64,000 nucleotides of DNA, taken from Segatella oris (GTDB lineage: Bacteria; Bacteroidota; Bacteroidia; Bacteroidales; Bacteroidaceae). The first letter of the stretch is position 1, and each line of letters starts with the position of its first letter. The stretch spans positions 2,356,001-2,420,000 of the forward strand of contig NZ_LR134384.1 in assembly GCF_900637655.1 (NCBI RefSeq), read 5' to 3'. The notes under the pieces are model-generated. The model ran no database searches. It was not told the DNA's origin and saw nothing but the letters and a program-made list of their open reading frames with translations. The position numbers and the translations under genes are program-made. This document shows, piece by piece, positions 18,928 through 28,912 of this stretch.

Positions 18928-20640
18928 TTACCACCCCGTATTTTGCTTTAACACACCATTACTCAACGTTATCTGTGTCAGAGGTATCTGGCAGAAGCCT
19001 CGTTTCTTGATAATACTTTGTGCATCTATATTGACTTTCTCTTTTACACCGCCACTCAACAACACGGTATTCTGCTCTGAAATCTGACTTGCTGCAGCTT
19101 GTAGTCCCTGACGAAGTTCATCCCAATATCTGACACCTTCGAAGGCAAACTCTTTCTGGCGCTCTTTCCATATGTTTTCTTTTGTGGCTGAAAGAACGAC
19201 ATAATTACCGCTAAGTGAGCTATCCGGCTGTGTATATGCACGCTTACGAACTTGATTAAAATACTGTTGTGCATTACTACTTCCCAATTCTGCTGCCATC
19301 AAAAGCACGTCAGCATACCGCAAAAGCACCCAGTCTTGATACTGAGAAATCATAAAATCACCGGCCATATCGCCTTGCAGATAAGATACCAACGATGTAG
19401 AGCCATCGCTATTCGTCATGTTTTTACTCAGTGGAGAATACTTTTTAATGGCATATCCGGTGTATTCACGCTGGTCTGCAATGTATTTTTTCTCGTAATT
19501 CTCCAACTGCTGACAGTCTATAATGGAAGCCTGACGGCGCGAATCTCCAACACCATAGATTGCTACTTGCTTGGGATTGACAGTCAAAGCGCCCCATCCT
19601 TGCCCATAACGATTGTAAACATTGGCTCCCGTTCGCATGCCAAGCATCGCTATGAAGCGGTTCCCATCATCATTACCATTATAATCTGCCGTGTAATTGA
19701 ACTTCATTGAAAGGATTGTTTCCTTGTTTCCTACACCAGCATACGATGACTTATCCACCCAATGATCAAGGTAGTTACCGGTCTTATCATCAGAAGATGC
19801 GGGCCAAAGGTCTTTGAACTGTGCAACTAAACCATACTCTCCACTCTGTATAACCTCTTCACAATAGGCCAGAGCCTTTGCCTTTGTCAATCCTCCAGGC
19901 ATGGTCTTACCCTCATTATTGTTATAAAAACCATCGTAAAACAGATAGACCCGAGCCAACATTCCCATTGCTGCATAGCGTGTGATGTGTCCATCATTCT
20001 TGGCAGCTTCAGCCTTTGGATAGGCATCTGCAGGGATATTCTCTGCTGCAAAGGTAAGATCTTTCACAATAAGTGAATAGACTGAGTCCGGATCAGCTTG
20101 TGGAATATTATCTTTGGAAGCATGTTTGAAAAGAGGAATACGCTCCCATAAACGCACCATATCAAAATAACAGAGTCCACGGATAGCATGTGTTTCTCCA
20201 AGATATGCAGCACGTGCCCGGTCGTCATCCCATGAAATACCTTCTGCCTTGTCTATAAACTCATTGCAACGGAATACAGCTGCATAATAAAGAGTCCACA
20301 GAGTATTATGCATATCCGTATAGGAAGGAGCCTGATTCATATCAAAACGATCTATCACCTGAGTGTTACGACCGTCTGTATTGCCTGTACCACCAAAGCA
20401 CTCATCACTCATTGTCTCGGTAAGTTGATAGAGTGTAAAGTCCGGGCCGCTTGAAACTGTTCGCTGCCAACCATCATAACAACCGTAGAGAGAACGTAAT
20501 CCATCCTCTTGACTCTTATAGAAATTAGACGAATTACTCTCTGTCTTTGATGTCACATCCAACCAACTGTCACCGCATGAAGATAGACTTCCCATGCCGA
20601 GCAGGGTCAAAATAACCATCATGATATTATTTGTTTTCAT
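18928..20640 (-). CDS. SusD/RagB family nutrient-binding lipoprotein
   Basis: A protein of 570 residues with signal peptide and Cys22 in LSSCGDSWLDV, the standard SusD start. The following SKTESNSSNFYKSQED and the helical TPR-like core (LCYFDMVRLWERIPLF) fit SusD_RagB. The C-terminal KERQKEFAFEGVRYWDELRQG is the usual SusD signature. It forms the lid of the SusCD outer-membrane complex that takes up oligosaccharides. The gene starts 19 bp after susC. Confidence 0.93.
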   Translation of the reverse strand: MKTNNIMMVILTLLGMGSLSSCGDSWLDVTSKTESNSSNFYKSQEDGLRSLYGCYDGWQRTVSSGPDFTLYQLTETMSDECFGGTGNTDGRNTQVIDRFDMNQAPSYTDMHNTLWTLYYAAVFRCNEFIDKAEGISWDDDRARAAYLGETHAIRGLCYFDMVRLWERIPLFKHASKDNIPQADPDSVYSLIVKDLTFAAENIPADAYPKAEAAKNDGHITRYAAMGMLARVYLFYDGFYNNNEGKTMPGGLTKAKALAYCEEVIQSGEYGLVAQFKDLWPASSDDKTGNYLDHWVDKSSYAGVGNKETILSMKFNYTADYNGNDDGNRFIAMLGMRTGANVYNRYGQGWGALTVNPKQVAIYGVGDSRRQASIIDCQQLENYEKKYIADQREYTGYAIKKYSPLSKNMTNSDGSTSLVSYLQGDMAGDFMISQYQDWVLLRYADVLLMAAELGSSNAQQYFNQVRKRAYTQPDSSLSGNYVVLSATKENIWKERQKEFAFEGVRYWDELRQGLQAAASQISEQNTVLLSGGVKEKVNIDAQSIIKKRGFCQIPLTQITLSNGVLKQNTGW

Positions 20641-20659
20641 ACATTATATTCTTTATTGA

Positions 20660-23600
20660 TTAGAACTTAAGGTTTACTCCCACTAAAACTGTGCGCGGAC
20701 GAGGATAATACCCAAGGTCTACACCTGAAGCCCAACTATTGACTCCGTATCCAATCTCTGGGTCCATACCATTATATTTGGTGAAAGTAAGAGCATTCTG
20801 AACTTGGAAATATAGACGAGCTTGAGAGAGAAACTTAGCCTTGAGCAGCTTAACGAAATCATAACCTAGGGTAATATTACTGATACGCAGGAAGCTTCCA
20901 TCATGAATAAACAAATCAGAGAACTGCCAGTTGATATTGGTTTCCGTCACACGAGGATATCTGTTACTTGTTCCTTCGCCTGTCCAACGATCCAAAACTT
21001 CCGTGGTATAGTTCGCTGTCTTTGCCCCTACATTGCGATAAGTCTGTACAATATCATTGCCAACCATACCATTTGCCGTCACATTGAAATCGAAACTCTT
21101 ATAATCAAAGCCCAAAGAGAAGCCATAAGTAAAGTCAGGCATTCCGTTACCAAGGTTCACTTTATCAGCATCATTGATGACTCCGTTGTGGTCAATATCG
21201 TAATATTTCACATCACCGGGCTGCACATCACTCTGCAAAACGCCATTACCTGCGGCTATCCAATCGTTGATATCCTGCTGACTTTGAAAGACTCCAGCCG
21301 TCTTATAACCCCAGAAATACCCTATGGGATGTCCATTGCTGGCACGATAGAATTCGGTTGAATTGTCATAAAGTTGTCCGTTACCATCTGTTCCATGGAT
21401 AATTCCATCCTCAGTAGGAATATTTCCCACTTCATTATGGTTATAGGCACCATTCAAGTTAACATAATAGTGGAAGTCCTTTCCTATGTGATCTGTCCAT
21501 GAAAGTCCCAATTCCACACCGGTATTCTTGACGTCTCCACCATTAATATAAGGTGCCCCAGTCCCTGCAGTAGCCAAGATTGGCGCTACAACCAGCCAGT
21601 CTTTCGTCGTTTTATAATACCAATCAAAGTTTATATTCAAGCGTCCGTTGACAGCACGAGTGTCAAAACCAAAGTCAATCTGTTCTGAAGTCTCCCACCT
21701 CACCTTTTCATTTGCCAGCCTACTCTCATAAGCTCCATAGAAAGGTGCCTGCGCTGCAGCCCCATACTGATTGCCAAACAAGTAATAAACTCCATTAGTT
21801 TTGATGGGCGATACAAACATCAAATCACCTATATTCTGATTACCTACCTGTCCCCAGCTAGCACGAAGCTTGAAATAATCCAACAGATGAGAGACCGGTT
21901 TCCAGAACTTTTCATTAGAAACTAACCAACCTGCACTCACAGAAGGGAAGTAACCCCAACGGTTTCCCTTTGCAAATTTACTGGAAGCATCGGCACGAAG
22001 CGTTGCATTGAACATGTAAGTTTCTTTCCTGTTCCAACCAATACGACCGAAATATGAGAACATACGCTGCTTCAAAGAGGGCGCACCACCAGCTCCAAGC
22101 CCTTCTTCGGGGGTTGAAGCTGTTCCATTACTGACATAAGCATGACTCCAATCATGAAATCCCCCCTTTAATTTGCCTTGACTTGCAGACAGTCCTACAC
22201 CGAAGAACTGATAGGCTTCAGTTCCCAAAAGGGCATTAAAGGAATGTTCTTTTAGTTTCCAATTATAGCTCAACGTGTTCGTCCAAGTCAGTTGTTGATT
22301 ATGACCGGCATTCTGACTGACACGTGTCTGATTGATATTCCGCGAGTAATCGCTGAATTCATAGAGTGGAGTGAAACTGCGATAGTCTGAACTATAGTAT
22401 TCATATCCCAGCACTGTGCGAAACCGTAAATCCTTAATCAACTCGGCATCAGCATAAACATTGGCACTGAAACGAGCTGCATTGTTCTCATTATTGGTGT
22501 TGGTCATCATCAGACCATAGGGATTTCCCATTCCCTGAACATCTTGCCAATCCATAAACTTAGTGTTCAAGTAAGGACTCTTATAATTGTTCTTACCATA
22601 CACCGGGACTAAAGGTGACATGCCAAAAGCACCTCTCAAGGTGTTGTTATAGGCACTGCCGACAGACACTCCGCGTCTCTTCGTATAGATAAAGCTCACC
22701 TGTTCACCGACTTTCAGCCAAGGTTTAACCGACCAATCCGAATTGACACGAAAGTTATAGCGCTCGTAATTGCTGACCTCTCTGCCTCCGACGATACCCT
22801 CTTGGTTCATATATCCCAAGGTCATCGCATAGTTCCCCGACTTGCTTCCGCCTGTCACACCTATATTATATGAGCCTGTCTGCGCATTCTTCTTAAACAT
22901 CTGACCCACCCAGTCAGTGTCAACAAAGCTGCCATCCTCATTGTAAATACTCTTAAAAGCAGTCCAGTCATAGGGCAGTTTGCCCGAATTCACAGCCTGT
23001 TCGTCAAGAATTGTCATATATTCTTTGGCATTCAGCATCTTTATGGAACGCGGTTTGTTCTGCCAACCGACATAACCATCGAAGCTAACTACAGTTCTTC
23101 CCTCCTTACCGCTCTTCGTTGTGATGAACACAACGCCATTAGCTGACTGCGAACCATAGATTGCAGCCGAAGCAGCATCTTTCAAAACATCTATGCTTTC
23201 AATATCAGCGGGGTTCAATGAAGCTACATCTCCACGGATACCATCAATGATATAGAGAGGGTCACTGCCATTGATTGTACCCATACCTCGTATATTTACC
23301 TTCAATCCCGAACCTGGTTGACCACTCTGGGAAATGATAGTCATACCCGGAGTCTGACCCTGCAAGGCCTGCAACGGATTGGAAGTATTCAGTTTGGCAA
23401 TGTCATCTCCTTTCACATTGATATTGGCTCCGGTGACAAGTTTCTTTTTCTGAACACCATAACCGATAACAACAACATCATTCAGGGAATTGGATTCTTC
23501 ATCCAACTTAATGACCATCGAATTACCATCAACTTTAACATGCTTCGTAACAAAACCAATATAACTGACGATAAGCATCTGTCCTTCATTGGCTTCGATA

Positions 23601-23809
23601 GAGAAAACACCATCAAGGTCGGTCACGGTGCCACCCTGTTTCCCTTGCACTACAACGGTTGCCCCCATTAAAGGCTCATTGTCTGAAGCCGACAACACCT
23701 TTCCCGTGACCGTCTTAGCACAGAGACTTGTTGCTGACAGCAGCATGACTACTGCCACAACAACCTTGCAAAAGAAATTTTTGCTCCATATAAGAGACGA
23801 TTTCCTCAT
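20660..23809 (-). CDS. SusC/RagA family TonB-dependent outer-membrane transporter
   Basis: The product has 1049 residues with signal peptide, a CarboxypepD_reg-like domain (about 32-115) and the linker DVVVIGYGVQKKKLVTGA. The plug domain contains VNIRGMGTI and PLYIIDGIRG. A 22-strand beta barrel ends in an aromatic-rich terminus (PRTVLVGVNLKF). It imports oligosaccharides, probably xyloglucan fragments, powered by TonB. First gene of the operon SusC-SusD-SGBP-SGBP-GH5. There is no N-terminal anti-sigma-interacting extension, which fits control by the HTCS and/or the LacI regulator instead of an ECF sigma factor. Confidence 0.95.
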   Translation of the reverse strand: MRKSSLIWSKNFFCKVVVAVVMLLSATSLCAKTVTGKVLSASDNEPLMGATVVVQGKQGGTVTDLDGVFSIEANEGQMLIVSYIGFVTKHVKVDGNSMVIKLDEESNSLNDVVVIGYGVQKKKLVTGANINVKGDDIAKLNTSNPLQALQGQTPGMTIISQSGQPGSGLKVNIRGMGTINGSDPLYIIDGIRGDVASLNPADIESIDVLKDAASAAIYGSQSANGVVFITTKSGKEGRTVVSFDGYVGWQNKPRSIKMLNAKEYMTILDEQAVNSGKLPYDWTAFKSIYNEDGSFVDTDWVGQMFKKNAQTGSYNIGVTGGSKSGNYAMTLGYMNQEGIVGGREVSNYERYNFRVNSDWSVKPWLKVGEQVSFIYTKRRGVSVGSAYNNTLRGAFGMSPLVPVYGKNNYKSPYLNTKFMDWQDVQGMGNPYGLMMTNTNNENNAARFSANVYADAELIKDLRFRTVLGYEYYSSDYRSFTPLYEFSDYSRNINQTRVSQNAGHNQQLTWTNTLSYNWKLKEHSFNALLGTEAYQFFGVGLSASQGKLKGGFHDWSHAYVSNGTASTPEEGLGAGGAPSLKQRMFSYFGRIGWNRKETYMFNATLRADASSKFAKGNRWGYFPSVSAGWLVSNEKFWKPVSHLLDYFKLRASWGQVGNQNIGDLMFVSPIKTNGVYYLFGNQYGAAAQAPFYGAYESRLANEKVRWETSEQIDFGFDTRAVNGRLNINFDWYYKTTKDWLVVAPILATAGTGAPYINGGDVKNTGVELGLSWTDHIGKDFHYYVNLNGAYNHNEVGNIPTEDGIIHGTDGNGQLYDNSTEFYRASNGHPIGYFWGYKTAGVFQSQQDINDWIAAGNGVLQSDVQPGDVKYYDIDHNGVINDADKVNLGNGMPDFTYGFSLGFDYKSFDFNVTANGMVGNDIVQTYRNVGAKTANYTTEVLDRWTGEGTSNRYPRVTETNINWQFSDLFIHDGSFLRISNITLGYDFVKLLKAKFLSQARLYFQVQNALTFTKYNGMDPEIGYGVNSWASGVDLGYYPRPRTVLVGVNLKF

Positions 23810-23883
23810 AACTATTTTGTTTTTAGGTTAAATATTATTAGATTATACTTACAACATCTATTGGTATTAAGATTTATCTTTTG

Positions 23884-23891
23884 CAAAGATA
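23884..23891 (-). promoter_or_regulatory. Promoter -7 element of the susC operon
   Basis: TATCTTTG on the minus strand, with no TTTG at the expected -33 place. An inverted repeat occupies that position. The leader to the susC ATG is about 70 nt. Confidence 0.7.
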
Positions 23892-23898
23892 ATTAAAA

Positions 23899-23923
23899 CA
23901 TAACGGAACGTTAATTCCTTATG
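23899..23923. promoter_or_regulatory. Inverted repeat over the -33 region of susC, candidate regulator site
   Basis: CATAACGGAA (23899-23908) faces TTCCTTATG (23915-23923): CATAA-GGAA arms with one bulged base and a six-base centre CGTTAA. It begins 8 bp upstream of the -7 box, where an activator would replace a missing -33 box. Either the HTCS or the adjacent LacI protein could bind it. The LacI family usually prefers odd or CG-centred palindromes, so I cannot decide between them. Confidence 0.45.
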
Positions 23924-24012
23924 TTTTCAACATGAACACCAATAGTTATAGGGTGTGTATAAAATGTTTCTGTAAATGGTATGATTTGTTTCTAAGCAGT
24001 TGAGGGAAGCCG

Positions 24013-25023
24013 TTATTTCTCAGAACTTTCCCTGATTTTCAGTATCATAGGGATGATTTCCCTATAGATGTGCTGGTCGCCACCTATATGTCGCAACAGC
24101 AGTTCACAGCTTTTGAAGCCTTGTTCGTGTGCCTGATCCATAATCGCACTAAGCTTTGGGGTGACAAAAGCTGCCGAGTCACCATCGGTGAAGCCTATGA
24201 TTGCAACATCATCGGGTATGCGCAAACCACACGCTTTGATTGCATCGAAGGCGGCATAGGTGATGATATCATTGAAAGCAAGAATGGCATCAGGACGTTT
24301 CTCGCTTTGAAGCAACTGCAAAGTAGCCTGCCGTGCCTCGTCAAAATCAATTTTCCCACACAACACCAAATCACGGTCTATGGGCAAACGATGGTCGCGC
24401 AAGGCCTCAAGATAACCGTGCTTGCGCCGCTTCACCATGTCAAGGTGGTTTGGCCCACCAATGAAGGCAATGCGTCGGGCACCTCTTGCAATGAGATGAG
24501 ATGTAGCTTCCTGGGCTGCCTCATCACCGTTGGCAACCACCTGAGAGAACTTTTCGGGCAGACAGGTACGGGCGAAAAACACGACAGGGATGCCCATTTC
24601 GTGGAGTTGGAGATAGTGCTGATAGTCCACCGTGTCTTGCGCCAGACAAGCTATGATGCCCTCCACATGCATAGAAATGAAGCTTTCAATGGCTTTTTCT
24701 TCACGCAGATGACTTTCGTGACTGTTGGCACTGATGACCGAATAACCATTTCGCGAGGCATAATCCTCTATGCCGTCAAGCACCGAAGCATAGTAATGGG
24801 TGACGAGATTAGGCACAATCACACCTATCACACGTGGTGCTTCCCTGCGCAAGCTCTGTGCAAAAGGATTGGGACGATAGTTCATCTGCTTGGCCAAAGC
24901 CTGCACCTTGGCTTTCATTTCATCCCCAACCTCATGACTGCCCCGCAAGGCTCGCGACACCGTGGCCATGCTTACACCCAACACTTCGGCCAGATCTTTC
25001 AAGGATGTCCTACGCTGTTTCAT
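24013..25023 (-). CDS. LacI family transcriptional regulator
   Basis: Encodes 336 residues with the N-terminal helix-turn-helix SLKDLAEVLGVSMATVSRAL (about 7-26), the hinge NYRPNPFAQSLRR and a periplasmic-binding-protein-like sugar sensor domain (about 62-330). It is upstream of susC on the same strand, 203 bp away. A LacI regulator beside an HTCS in one locus is a less common combination and suggests a second input, perhaps the monosaccharide or phosphorylated product. Its own -7 element is at 25073-25080. Confidence 0.92.
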   Translation of the reverse strand: MKQRRTSLKDLAEVLGVSMATVSRALRGSHEVGDEMKAKVQALAKQMNYRPNPFAQSLRREAPRVIGVIVPNLVTHYYASVLDGIEDYASRNGYSVISANSHESHLREEKAIESFISMHVEGIIACLAQDTVDYQHYLQLHEMGIPVVFFARTCLPEKFSQVVANGDEAAQEATSHLIARGARRIAFIGGPNHLDMVKRRKHGYLEALRDHRLPIDRDLVLCGKIDFDEARQATLQLLQSEKRPDAILAFNDIITYAAFDAIKACGLRIPDDVAIIGFTDGDSAAFVTPKLSAIMDQAHEQGFKSCELLLRHIGGDQHIYREIIPMILKIRESSEK

Positions 25024-25072
25024 GCTAAAAACTTATGCTTCTTTGTTTAACTTCATAGCTATTCAGTGACTA

Positions 25073-25080
25073 CAAAGATA
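25073..25080 (-). promoter_or_regulatory. Promoter -7 element of the LacI gene
   Basis: TATCTTTG on the minus strand, 49 nt before the ATG at 25023. No -33 TTTG is visible. Confidence 0.6.
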
Positions 25081-25159
25081 CAAATAAAAGTAAAACAGCA
25101 GAAAGAGATGAGTGAAAAAAAGACAAAAAGCAAGATAAACCCTTTCCCGTTGACTTCTC

Positions 25160-25560
25160 AATATGTAAAGAAAGATTGCTAAAAAAACAGGTCTTGAAAA
25201 TCGAGCAAATAGAAATGAAAGCGTTGAATGAAAGCCATTTTAAGACATGAAGAATGGAAAAACGAGCCGAAATTCATCACATTGTCTCACGATTTGCGTC
25301 ATATTACCACGCTATATAGGTCAGAACACAGTGCCGTTTGAGGCAAAACAAGAGGTGTTTCAAGTCATTTCAGCACCTGATATGACGCAAAATGCAACTA
25401 AAATTCACGTTATTTCATCTCGCTTTTTCTATGATTTCATCTATCCGTTTGATAGTCAAAGCATTAGCAAACAGGCTCAAAACTCGCGTATTTCCAAACA
25501 GAAAACTCCGCGTTCAGAATAACTCAAGCATTTGAAAGCTTTTGTAAAATAAAATCAGAA
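25160..25560 (+). repeat. Dispersed intergenic element, copy C
   Basis: Fills most of the gap 25024-25603. TGCGTCA (25295-25301) and TGACGCA (25383-25389) are in opposite orientation, with CCACGCTAT between them. The 3' half has AAAACTCGCGTATTTCCAAA and TTTTGTAAAATAAAATCA, shared with copies E and F. The upstream part (from about 25160, with TGTAAAG and CTAAAAAAACA) matches the corresponding part of copy E. Confidence 0.65.
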
Positions 25561-25603
25561 GACGCCAATCACAGATACATATGCAGAGAAAGACTCCGGA
25601 AAA

Positions 25604-26242
25604 TCAAATGTAATACTCTGCAGAATCGACCAAACCGGCTCGCAAGGCATATTTTGTGGCTTCATGAATAGTGTTGACACCAAGCTTACGAAAGATGTTC
25701 TTGCGATGTGTATTCACCGTATGGAAGCTCGAAAACCGCTTTTCTGCAATCTCACGCGTAGTCATTCCAAGGGCTATATCCTTCAGTATTTCGTTTTCTG
25801 TAGGTGTAAGTTTGGCGCGATCTGACGCAGTTTCCATCGGCACAAGCAACATTTCGGCCATTCGTTGACAGATAAAACGGCGCCCACGAACGGCATAATC
25901 AAGCGCTTCGCGTATCTCCTGAAGGCTGCATTCCTTTAGCAAGATACTGAAACGCGGTGAAGTTGCTATGAGCACCCGCACGAAATCAACGCTCAAATCC
26001 TCGCAGAAGAGCAGCCATCTTGCTTCAGCGAAGCGCTCACTCAGTATGGAAAGCTCGGCAGCATCATTGATATCAAACAGTGTATAGTCGAGAACTATCA
26101 CCCGATTGCCGTCATTCTGCAATGCCAGAAGCAGTTCGCTCTTGTCTTCGACATACTTCGTGGTCACGCCATTGAAATCACTAAGAACATACATCAAGCC
26201 TGCCCGAGTGATGTCTTGCTTATCAGCTAAAAGAATTTCCAT
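25604..26242 (-). CDS. Orphan response regulator, receiver plus LuxR-type HTH
   Basis: A protein of 212 residues. The receiver domain (about 1-120) has acidic residues near the N-terminus (D7, D10), phospho-acceptor D52 in IVLDYTLFD and the conserved Lys in LLKECS. The LuxR/NarL DNA-binding domain (about 142-205) contains LTPTENEILKDIALGMTTRE. No histidine kinase lies beside it. Similar small NarL-type regulators in Prevotella often stand alone. Targets cannot be read from the sequence. It has a promoter at 26261-26268. Confidence 0.85.
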   Translation of the reverse strand: MEILLADKQDITRAGLMYVLSDFNGVTTKYVEDKSELLLALQNDGNRVIVLDYTLFDINDAAELSILSERFAEARWLLFCEDLSVDFVRVLIATSPRFSILLKECSLQEIREALDYAVRGRRFICQRMAEMLLVPMETASDRAKLTPTENEILKDIALGMTTREIAEKRFSSFHTVNTHRKNIFRKLGVNTIHEATKYALRAGLVDSAEYYI

Positions 26243-26260
26243 ACCTTATTGATTTTCATA

Positions 26261-26268
26261 CAAAGTTA
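26261..26268 (-). promoter_or_regulatory. Promoter -7 element of the LuxR-type regulator
   Basis: TAACTTTG on the minus strand, 19 nt before the start codon. No clear -33 box is seen. Confidence 0.55.
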
Positions 26269-26355
26269 AATAAAACGGCAGAATGCAAGAAACATGAAGC
26301 TAAGAAGCTGATAACCGACAGTCCTTTTCATGTGGGAACCAACATTTTCAGCAGT

Positions 26356-28881
26356 TCAGAACGTCACGCGAAGCATGAACCTGACACCATTTTTCTTGGC
26401 TGTCGGGAGAGTATTATAATTACAACGGTGCACATACTCCACGTGAAGAATCTTGAAAATGTTATGAAGTCCGGCCACAACTTCCACATAAGGGCGCTTC
26501 GGATCCATTACATAACTGCCTTCGGGGAAGCTCCATAACACAGGATCGCCTGCATTTGCCAGCAACGTTGGATTGTTCTTGTCGGTCAGTTTGCCCAAAA
26601 GTGTCTTCACTCCGATATACTCACGCCATTTAAGTTTCTTCAACAGAGGTATCCTGTTGAGGAGTTTTCCATTCAAATCCCAGCTCACATCAAGGCTCGC
26701 ATAGCGGTCGTTAAGGAATTCCATGTTGTTAATCATGTTGAAAGTCTCCTCTTGTACGATGTAACTCAAGTTAGCTGCGGGCATAATCAGCAGTGGGAAA
26801 GGTACCTTGTTCCATTGAGCGCCAGCCTTTACATGGGCATCTATCTTGCCCCATGAGTTCATCCAGAAGCGCTTATAGATAGCAGCCTCGGTGAAATTAT
26901 ACTTATAATCGCCACCAAGGAACTTGACTCCCATCGAATGTCCGAAGGTAAACACGGGCGCATCAAGGTTGACCGGAATACGACGTTGCTTCGTGTTGAT
27001 ATATGTTCTGCCCGGAGCGAGTTGGAAATTCACGCTCAGTTCGGTTGTTCGCAAAGTCTTCACAGGGAACAGGAGTGCCCCCATTGGCTCGTCTTCCTCG
27101 GTCTTCACGCCAATGACTGAACGCAATCCCCACTCCGACTCCCATTCAAACTGAAGCTGCTGACGGTTATAGAGCATCATCTTATCAACCTTCGACCACT
27201 TGAAAGCAGTGAAAACATTGTCCTTATCTGTACGCATAAACTTGTCGGAAGGCGACATGATATCATAGGTTGAGGTGAAAGTCAGCGTGCGTTTCGGGAA
27301 CTCTCGCGGCAGATAGTCTTTCTTGTTGAAAGAGTAAGTCACCTCACCTTTATAATAATTGCGATGACTCTTCCAGCCATGAGCATAGTAACCGGAGAAG
27401 AACCAATGCTTGTTGAGGTTGGCAGTTGTCTGTGCACTGACGCGTGTTCGCAGCCCATCGATGAAGTTAGAGGTAAGCATGGTGTTGATTGGGCCTATAT
27501 CTACCTTGCTGGGATGGTTCAGATCGCCCGTTTCAACAAAGTTTTCTATCAGTGCTTTTGCCCCGAATATGATGTATTTGAAGCCTTTCAACTGCTCTAT
27601 TCTGTGAATGAAAGCCTGCATTTCTCCCTCACTCTTAGTGAGTTCCACCGTGCGATATTGGTTCCAGAAGGCTTCATCGCGCATCATTGCATTGGCTTCC
27701 CGCCGTGTAGAAGCCTTGCCTTTGAAGAGTTGTTTGGGCAGTTCGTCAAAGGCATAATCGCTTAATCGCGTCGTACGTACAATGAGTGCTTTCGACATGA
27801 AGTCAGTAACTTTCAGCTCTGCCACCATGTCATCAACACTCAAAGCCCATTCGCCATTCGGCAATTTGGTGTATTCCTGCGTCAGTTTCAGGTTTTCAAC
27901 AAAGTTAACATCACTTCGCTGAGGTATTGAGAAGTCGCATCTTTTCAAATGAAGTGTGGAGTCTGCCAGAATATATAGTTCTCCTCGGAAGCCAAAGTCC
28001 TGCTGGTTGTTGGGCAAGAACTGCAGATGATAGCAGAGATCATGGTCTACATAGACCGTATCTTCAATGTAGAAACGATAGAACGAAATGGCATCCTTGC
28101 CGATAGGACTGGTAAACGGGTACTGAAGCAGACGCACCTGATCATCGTAAAGGTCGACATCTGTGAAGACATCTTTCATGACCGTATTGAGAATATCACC
28201 CGTTTCAAACAACTGGTTGATGCCGTTGGTCTGTTGTCCCAATATGATATCCTTCTCGGTTTTGGGGTTCTTGCGATACAGATGCTGGGTAACGGTTTCA
28301 TCAACCGACAGGGGGAGTATCAGTTTATGATTGTAAGGACTGGTTTCTATCTGGTCGATGAGCCATTGTTTATTGGCAAAAAAGCCGCTATCTATATCGA
28401 CAGGCTGAATGTCATTGACTGCCATTGTAATCTTCTGATACTTGTTATACTGATAAAAAGCATGATTGTTCAAGTCTGTTTTCTTCTTAGCTGCAATCAC
28501 ACGTCTCATCAATTCGACCGCAGGATTATCCTTTCTGCTATATCTGTTGCGCTTACTCTTTACAACAACTCCTTTCAATGTGCGCGTGTCAGACTTCAAC
28601 TTAACGTTCAAGAAGGCTGTCGAGCCTGGCTTTATGGTGTATTCCTTGCTCTGATAACCTACTGCACTGATGGTCAATATCCACCCCTCATGACGGTCAA
28701 TCGTAAACTTTCCACTTGCATCTCCACTCACTGCAATGTGGTGTCCCTTGTAGGTTGCACTCGGATATGATATGGTATCACCGGTCTGGGCATCAATTAC
28801 GATACCTTGTATCTGTGCTGTTGCCGACAAAGATGCCGTCAAAAGCAACAAAAGACCTAATATATATTTCCTGAAAATCAT
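26356..28881 (-). CDS. DUF5686 outer-membrane protein with carboxypeptidase-regulatory-like domain
   Basis: Encodes 841 residues with a signal peptide (about 1-22), a CarboxypepD_reg-like beta domain (about 24-100, GIVIDAQTGDTISYPSA) and a long DUF5686 region. Its C-terminus is strand-rich and ends in the aromatic pattern RFMLRVTF typical of outer-membrane barrels. The family is Bacteroidetes-specific with no settled function; surface assembly or transport is a reasonable guess. The gene follows the HAD gene by 31 bp and is probably the last gene of the nucleotidyltransferase operon. Confidence 0.8.
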   Translation of the reverse strand: MIFRKYILGLLLLLTASLSATAQIQGIVIDAQTGDTISYPSATYKGHHIAVSGDASGKFTIDRHEGWILTISAVGYQSKEYTIKPGSTAFLNVKLKSDTRTLKGVVVKSKRNRYSRKDNPAVELMRRVIAAKKKTDLNNHAFYQYNKYQKITMAVNDIQPVDIDSGFFANKQWLIDQIETSPYNHKLILPLSVDETVTQHLYRKNPKTEKDIILGQQTNGINQLFETGDILNTVMKDVFTDVDLYDDQVRLLQYPFTSPIGKDAISFYRFYIEDTVYVDHDLCYHLQFLPNNQQDFGFRGELYILADSTLHLKRCDFSIPQRSDVNFVENLKLTQEYTKLPNGEWALSVDDMVAELKVTDFMSKALIVRTTRLSDYAFDELPKQLFKGKASTRREANAMMRDEAFWNQYRTVELTKSEGEMQAFIHRIEQLKGFKYIIFGAKALIENFVETGDLNHPSKVDIGPINTMLTSNFIDGLRTRVSAQTTANLNKHWFFSGYYAHGWKSHRNYYKGEVTYSFNKKDYLPREFPKRTLTFTSTYDIMSPSDKFMRTDKDNVFTAFKWSKVDKMMLYNRQQLQFEWESEWGLRSVIGVKTEEDEPMGALLFPVKTLRTTELSVNFQLAPGRTYINTKQRRIPVNLDAPVFTFGHSMGVKFLGGDYKYNFTEAAIYKRFWMNSWGKIDAHVKAGAQWNKVPFPLLIMPAANLSYIVQEETFNMINNMEFLNDRYASLDVSWDLNGKLLNRIPLLKKLKWREYIGVKTLLGKLTDKNNPTLLANAGDPVLWSFPEGSYVMDPKRPYVEVVAGLHNIFKILHVEYVHRCNYNTLPTAKKNGVRFMLRVTF

Positions 28882-28912
28882 ATATCTCTCTACCTAAATT
28901 ATAATGTTATAC

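Noticed and set aside
24070..25050. 326-codon open frame on the plus strand antisense to the LacI regulator
   Set aside because: It mirrors the full length of a well-recognised LacI gene, has no promoter or recognisable domain, and its composition looks like a reverse-frame shadow.
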